Shown one piece after another: positions 59,858 to 64,000 of a DNA stretch of 64,000 nucleotides. Below the pieces are notes generated by a model that ran no database searches, had not been told where the DNA came from, and saw only the letters and a list, made by a program, of their open reading frames with translations. How positions within the stretch are numbered: position 1 is the stretch's first letter; each line of letters begins with the position of its first letter. The stretch spans positions 310,001 to 374,000 of the forward strand of contig CANLWS010000003.1 of NCBI GenBank assembly GCA_947494925.1, given 5' to 3'. This DNA is from an uncultured Alteromonadaceae bacterium. GTDB lineage: Bacteria > Pseudomonadota > Gammaproteobacteria > Enterobacterales > Alteromonadaceae. A program made the position numbers and the translations under genes.

Positions 59858-60616
59858 ATGGTCAGACCCCTGGTTGCGCTTTTGTGTTTGTTATCTTTTT
59901 CAGCGGTAGGTGAAAATTTATTTCGAATAACACCGCCAACTGCAGCGACAGAATTCCGCTACATATGGCAATTACTTCAGAATATTCGATTCTATGAAGA
60001 GCACAATTACAATGTGGCTTTGCCCGAGGGTAAGTGGATATCAGATCTCAAGGAAAAGGCCAGAAGAGGTGATTTAACCCCCGATGAATTTGAACGGTAT
60101 CAAACTTTTTTCTCGCAACATGTATTCAAACCAACTGACTATGAGCGCGGACAGCAAAAAATTGAATCGAGTTTTAAACGTCTGAACGAATTCGTTGTCT
60201 TTGTGAAAAATCAGCCTTATTCATGGCAATTTAAACAATTTGAAACCTATCAACTAAAGCTCACCTTGTACGGTCCTGGAGGCGACTACGACCCCGACAA
60301 TGGCACAATTCGAATATTCACGACCCCAACAGGATCATTCAAACAATATGCAGACCCTGCTTACACTATTATTCATGAAGTGGTTCACATCGGCATAGAA
60401 GGCTCAATAATTCAAAAGTATTCTCTTTCACACGCTGAGAAAGAAAGCATTGTTGATCGGATAGTTTTATTGCTGCTTGGAAATAAGTTGATTGATTACA
60501 AACCACAACCTTTTGGTAGTTCTGATGTAGCAAACGCGCTTTCCACGATCGAAGATATTCATCTTCTGTCTGACCGAGTGCAGCAAGTCTTTCGTAAAAA
60601 TGACGGTCAAGAATGA
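59858..60616 (+). CDS. Secreted protein of unknown function with HEVVH motif
   Basis: A 252-residue protein with a short signal peptide (MVRPLVALLCLLSFSAVG). Near residue 173, IIHEVVHIGIEG has the HExxH zinc-protease pattern; a possible third ligand is not certain (the AEKESIVDR segment about 25 residues later offers a Glu). No propeptide is obvious. I recognise no named family; a small periplasmic zinc peptidase-like protein is a reasonable guess. AAAGGAATTTTACAG precedes the ATG. Confidence 0.7.
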   Translation: MVRPLVALLCLLSFSAVGENLFRITPPTAATEFRYIWQLLQNIRFYEEHNYNVALPEGKWISDLKEKARRGDLTPDEFERYQTFFSQHVFKPTDYERGQQKIESSFKRLNEFVVFVKNQPYSWQFKQFETYQLKLTLYGPGGDYDPDNGTIRIFTTPTGSFKQYADPAYTIIHEVVHIGIEGSIIQKYSLSHAEKESIVDRIVLLLLGNKLIDYKPQPFGSSDVANALSTIEDIHLLSDRVQQVFRKNDGQE

Positions 60617-61018
60617 CGGTAATAACCCCGAAAACGAATAGAGTTTGCCTGGAAGCGGTTCTCAGGAGGAAATATTTGACCCACTTGTCGGGTAATTAGT
60701 CCGCTTGAACTTGTCCCTCAAATCTTGTGTGATTTCTCAATCCACTTAGTCCTGTTTAAAGGGACTCTTCGACGCAATTCCATTGGATAACCTGCAAATC
60801 AGCATAAGCTGGTGATGTTAATTAAGTGTAACTTTTGTGTTTTTAGGTTGCGCATTTGTTAACAAAAAGCATTTTGAAAGCTGTCAGCGATTCTCTGAAT
60901 CCCGTTAGTTGACAGTAATTACCGAGCATTACTCGGACGTAGCAGCAGTTTCATAATACAAATTCAAAGTTAAATCAGGCTGATAAGTTGACTCGCTTAT
61001 TCGGTATGAAGGAAAAAA
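60617..61018. other. 402-bp intergenic region
   Basis: No gene was found. A perfect 12-bp palindrome, TTTGTTAACAAA, lies at 60855-60866; CCGAG-CATTA-CTCGG lies at 60922-60936; AGTCC and GGGACT flank an 8-base loop at about 60748-60766. A consensus TTGACA hexamer at 60909-60914 has no good -10 at the right distance. The region presumably holds the promoter of the PEP-CTERM-like gene. Confidence 0.4.
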
Positions 61019-61738
61019 ATGAAAACCATAACACACATAATAATACTTATTCTAAGCATTGCCTATGCCGGCAATATCCAGGCAAATATCATCAATGGTG
61101 ATTTTGGCACCTGTGACTTTACAGGCTGGCAGAAAGATACCGATGGTTTTGGAGATGTATCCACAGGTGATGATTTCAGCATTGTCAACAATGCAGGTGA
61201 CTGCAGCGCGGCAATAAATGTCGATCGCTTTAATCCAATTGGAGACCCGTTAGGTACGCCCATTGACGAGGCATTCTTTGCCAATACCTTGTTCCAGGAG
61301 TTAGATTTTTCTGCAGCAGCTTCCAGTACCTTTTTATTGGAAATGGACTTCTCGGTTGATAGCCAACTGACCAGTGCTGACCCATTTTTTATCGCTGATT
61401 TTTTCTCTGTATCACTGCATGATGGCGCTGGTAACTTCTTTGATGAAACGGGTTCCCTAGGGTTCTTGTTTGATACAACGGACATTGATGGTTTCTCGAA
61501 TCAGGTATTATCTTTCGAAATAGACAATTCTTTCGTCAACCAGACAGGCTGGCTTCTGGAGTTTCAGCTTGGGATTGGGGTGGACAATTTTGGTTTCACC
61601 GATGCCTTTGGTTCTTCACTGCTACTCAACAGCGTTTCGTTGACTGAGGTAACTAATGTCGTCTCAGAACCCAACCTATCCTGGTTGTTTTCTCTTGGAC
61701 TAATCGGATTGGTTATGCGAAACAAGCGAAAGCAATAA
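61019..61738 (+). CDS. PEP-CTERM-like exported protein
   Basis: A 239-residue protein with a signal peptide (residues 1-22, ending IQA), a beta-rich acidic body starting NIINGDFGTCDFTGWQ (a carbohydrate-binding-like N-terminal pattern common in such proteins), and a C-terminal SEPNLSWLFSLGLIGLVMRNKRKQ tripartite tail: short EP motif, hydrophobic helix, basic end. This resembles the PEP-CTERM signal processed by exosortase (EpsH/XrtA), which usually accompanies exopolysaccharide production. The motif is a variant, so the call is tentative. GAAGGA precedes the ATG. Confidence 0.72.
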   Translation: MKTITHIIILILSIAYAGNIQANIINGDFGTCDFTGWQKDTDGFGDVSTGDDFSIVNNAGDCSAAINVDRFNPIGDPLGTPIDEAFFANTLFQELDFSAAASSTFLLEMDFSVDSQLTSADPFFIADFFSVSLHDGAGNFFDETGSLGFLFDTTDIDGFSNQVLSFEIDNSFVNQTGWLLEFQLGIGVDNFGFTDAFGSSLLLNSVSLTEVTNVVSEPNLSWLFSLGLIGLVMRNKRKQ

Positions 61739-61832
61739 TCTTCCACAGTTTTTAACTTGCCAGATACAGCTCGTTTTTGTGCGGGCGTATTGGCCACATA
61801 CAACGCTAAATTCTTTCCCTTAAAGGAAAACC

Positions 61833-64000
61833 ATGAAAACTTTAAACTTCATTAAAGGGTTTTGTTGCGCCCTGTTGTTTCTGTCGTCCCAACAGGCTTT
61901 GGCAGTCTGGGATGATATTCAAAATGACATCAATATCTCTAATTCTCGAGCAGTCTTTGACCGGGTAAACCGCGTCTTCTTGGTCTATGTAACAGTGGAA
62001 AATACTGGTACTACTATCCATGAAGGGCCATTCCGTGTTTTGTTGGAAGATGCGTCTATACCTGTTATTGGCCATGACGGCGAAACTGAAGACGGGGTCC
62101 CCTATGTTGAGCTGGATATTTCTTCGCTAAATCCAGGGGAATCAAAGAAAGTAGCCGTTAATTTTGAGTTGCAGAGAAAACAGTTAACTTTTTCTGCCAG
62201 GCTACAAAATGATTTACCTGGCTGGGCGCTGGTTTGGAGCGATGAATTCGATGGTTCTGCGATAGATAGCAGTAAATGGACCCATGAAGTTAACTGTAAC
62301 GGCGGCGGCAACCAGGAAAAGCAATGTTACACAGACAGTGAAGAAAATTCGTTTGTGGACAATGGTGTTCTTAACATTGTGGCTAAACAAGCGACTGGAC
62401 AACCATTACCGTACAGCTCCGCAAGATTGGTTTCAAAAAATAAAGGTGACTGGACCTATGGTCGTTTTGAAATAAGGGCTAAAGCGCCCAGAGGGCAGGG
62501 CTCATGGCCGGCAATCTGGATGTTACCAACAGACAATGTTTATGGTGGTTGGCCTCATTCAGGTGAGATAGACATATTTGAATCCGTCAACTTGGGTGTC
62601 CCATTAAATGACGGCTCAGGCAATGTAGAATCCCATGTACATGGTACGTTGCACTATGGTCAGGCCTGGCCAAATAATGATCGCTCAGGGCTCAGTTATT
62701 CTTTGCCTGACGGTGCAAACCCTGCTGATGATTTCCATGTTTACGCGATTGAATGGGAAGAAGGCGAAATGCGCTGGTATGTGGATGGCGTGCTCTATCA
62801 AACTCAATTGAAATCTGAAGCGGCCTATAACAGCAATGGTGACGCCAACGGTCTGTTACACAGAGGCTGGTATACCGAACAAAACGGCGAATTGAGATGG
62901 GACAATTCACCATTTGATGAACGTTTCCACATGATTTTGAACTTTGCTGTAGGCGGGAGTTGGCCAGAGGCAGTCAATCAGGGGGGCGTTGATGCTGGCG
63001 CGTTCACCGGAACTAATGTATTTGAAATTGACTATGTCCGTGTGTACGAATGTGAAGTTGCACCAGATAAAGGTCAGGGATGTGCCACGGTAGAAGAAGG
63101 GTATTTAGAGCCTGTTGCTGAAGGTGGCACACTCAACGAAGGAGCTGCGCCGACACCTGTCGCGCCATCTGATGGTATAGAGCGTGAACTCATTATTTTT
63201 GACAATGCATTGAACCAAGCCTGGCCTGCATGGGATTGTTGTGGTGGCACTCAACCGACTATTGAACTGGATGACCAGGAACACGCTGAAGTTATCGAAT
63301 TTGTAGTAGGTTCTTCTCCCACAGTGCTCGGGTTTAACACCAATTTTGCTGATCAGCCTATGCCCTATGACGGTTCACCGCTGCTTGATACTGGTGTGCT
63401 TGAATTTGACTTGAAGTTGGTGACTCCACCCAACAATACGGCAGCAGGTTGGAATCTGAAAGTGGAGCAGGGAGGTACCGCCAGTGAAGCAACGGTTTCT
63501 ATTCCGACACCTTCAGTAGATTGGCAACATTATTCCATTCCACTTAAAACCTTAAGTGACATAGGTTTAAATTTAAACGGCATCGATGTGGTGATGATCT
63601 TTCCAGATTGGGGCCAGGGCGAAGGAGCTGTTTACCGCGTAGACAACCTGACAATTCTAAAAGATGAGACTGATTCCGGTGGTGGTTCGGACAGCGGTAT
63701 GACGCCGCTAGATTTTGAACCTGATGGATTTGGTGCAGCAGGCTTTACCTGGTCTGTCTTCGAGAATGCAGATAACCCCGCTCTGGAGTTTGTCAGTAAC
63801 CCGGATACAACCGGCATCAATGACTCAGCCACAGTGGCGAAAATTATCGCTCGCGCTGCCGGCGCACCTTGGGTAGGCACTGAAAGTGCTCACGGCGATA
63901 TTGGTCCATTCACGCTGGATGCGAGCAACAGCACTATCAAAGTGATGGTGTACAAAAGTGTCATCAGTGATGTGGGCGTGAAGTTCGCCATTGCCAATGG
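61833..64000 (+). CDS. GH16 family endo-beta-1,3-glucanase (laminarinase), partial
   Basis: The frame is open from the ATG at 61833 (AAAGGAAAA upstream) to the right edge, giving 722 residues. A signal peptide (1-24) is followed by a beta-sandwich N-terminal domain (about 25-125), then the GH16 domain from WSDEFDGSAIDSSKW to about residue 410. The catalytic motif GEIDIFE is at residues 244-250 (nucleophile Glu245, acid/base Glu250). After it come linker and at least two C-terminal beta domains: IERELIIFDNALNQAWPAWDCC near residue 450 and another near 620, likely carbohydrate-binding modules. It should cut laminarin or mixed-linked glucans outside the cell. Confidence 0.93.
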   Translation, partial: MKTLNFIKGFCCALLFLSSQQALAVWDDIQNDINISNSRAVFDRVNRVFLVYVTVENTGTTIHEGPFRVLLEDASIPVIGHDGETEDGVPYVELDISSLNPGESKKVAVNFELQRKQLTFSARLQNDLPGWALVWSDEFDGSAIDSSKWTHEVNCNGGGNQEKQCYTDSEENSFVDNGVLNIVAKQATGQPLPYSSARLVSKNKGDWTYGRFEIRAKAPRGQGSWPAIWMLPTDNVYGGWPHSGEIDIFESVNLGVPLNDGSGNVESHVHGTLHYGQAWPNNDRSGLSYSLPDGANPADDFHVYAIEWEEGEMRWYVDGVLYQTQLKSEAAYNSNGDANGLLHRGWYTEQNGELRWDNSPFDERFHMILNFAVGGSWPEAVNQGGVDAGAFTGTNVFEIDYVRVYECEVAPDKGQGCATVEEGYLEPVAEGGTLNEGAAPTPVAPSDGIERELIIFDNALNQAWPAWDCCGGTQPTIELDDQEHAEVIEFVVGSSPTVLGFNTNFADQPMPYDGSPLLDTGVLEFDLKLVTPPNNTAAGWNLKVEQGGTASEATVSIPTPSVDWQHYSIPLKTLSDIGLNLNGIDVVMIFPDWGQGEGAVYRVDNLTILKDETDSGGGSDSGMTPLDFEPDGFGAAGFTWSVFENADNPALEFVSNPDTTGINDSATVAKIIARAAGAPWVGTESAHGDIGPFTLDASNSTIKVMVYKSVISDVGVKFAIAN

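Noticed and set aside
1-64000. CRISPR array, phage or insertion-sequence remnants, tRNA genes
   Set aside because: No regularly spaced repeats, transposase or integrase motifs, terminal inverted repeats or cloverleaf candidates were noticed on either strand.

Overview
The window looks like a chromosomal segment of a marine gammaproteobacterium, most likely in or near Alteromonadaceae. The evidence is the rpsB-tsf-pyrH-frr-uppS-cdsA-dxr-rseP-bamA-skp-lpxD-fabZ-lpxA-lpxB-rnhB-dnaE-accA-tilS order, the yqcC-truC-flavodoxin cluster with adjacent DUF3549/DUF3301 genes, a large TonB-dependent receptor, a PEP-CTERM-like exported protein and a laminarinase. The taxonomic call is inference from gene order and protein style; no search was run. 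No rRNA, tRNA, CRISPR array, insertion sequence or prophage was seen.

Layout. 1-4178: the start of a BenE-family transporter with a palindromic operator, a two-gene unit of a membrane-sensor chemotaxis receptor plus a small CXC thioredoxin-like protein, and a divergent HD-GYP c-di-GMP phosphodiesterase. 4236-11873: a minus-strand catabolic block (acyl-CoA dehydrogenase, SDR, APH-type kinase, histidine-phosphatase-like protein, second SDR, then a BASS transporter and a pirin) with a divergent LysR regulator. Its kinase plus dehydrogenase core resembles the ACAD10/11 and LvaA/LvaC machinery for 4-hydroxyacyl-CoA catabolism. 11881-14856: DUF3301/DUF3549 and the divergent yqcC-truC-flavodoxin set. 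14941-26009: a DUF547 protein, MetY with a carboxylesterase, a lipoprotein phosphatase, a TonB-dependent receptor and a divergent CadC-like membrane regulator with a beta-propeller.

26077-34109: dapD-glnD and map on the minus strand. The usually close map/rpsB pair is separated here by an unrecognised lipoprotein and a YfcC-family transporter. 34110-54551: the long plus-strand housekeeping run for translation (rpsB, tsf, frr), UMP kinase, phospholipid and isoprenoid precursors (cdsA, dxr, uppS), envelope assembly (rseP, bamA, skp), lipid A (lpxD, lpxA, lpxB), fatty acids (fabZ, accA), replication (dnaE, rnhB) and tRNA-Ile lysidine formation (tilS). Many junctions touch or overlap. The rpsB leader and the rpsB-tsf and tsf-pyrH gaps carry RNA structures and terminators.

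54600-64000: a diguanylate cyclase, a CPA2 antiporter with RCK domains, an unusual biotinyl-carboxyltransferase fusion followed by a cupin, a secreted HEVVH protein, a PEP-CTERM-like protein, and a GH16 laminarinase cut by the window end. The items most worth follow-up are the unfused ACAD10/11-like operon with its Ser-substituted histidine-phosphatase homologue, the biotinyl-carboxyltransferase fusion without a nearby biotin carboxylase, and the regulator-receptor locus at 20-26 kb.
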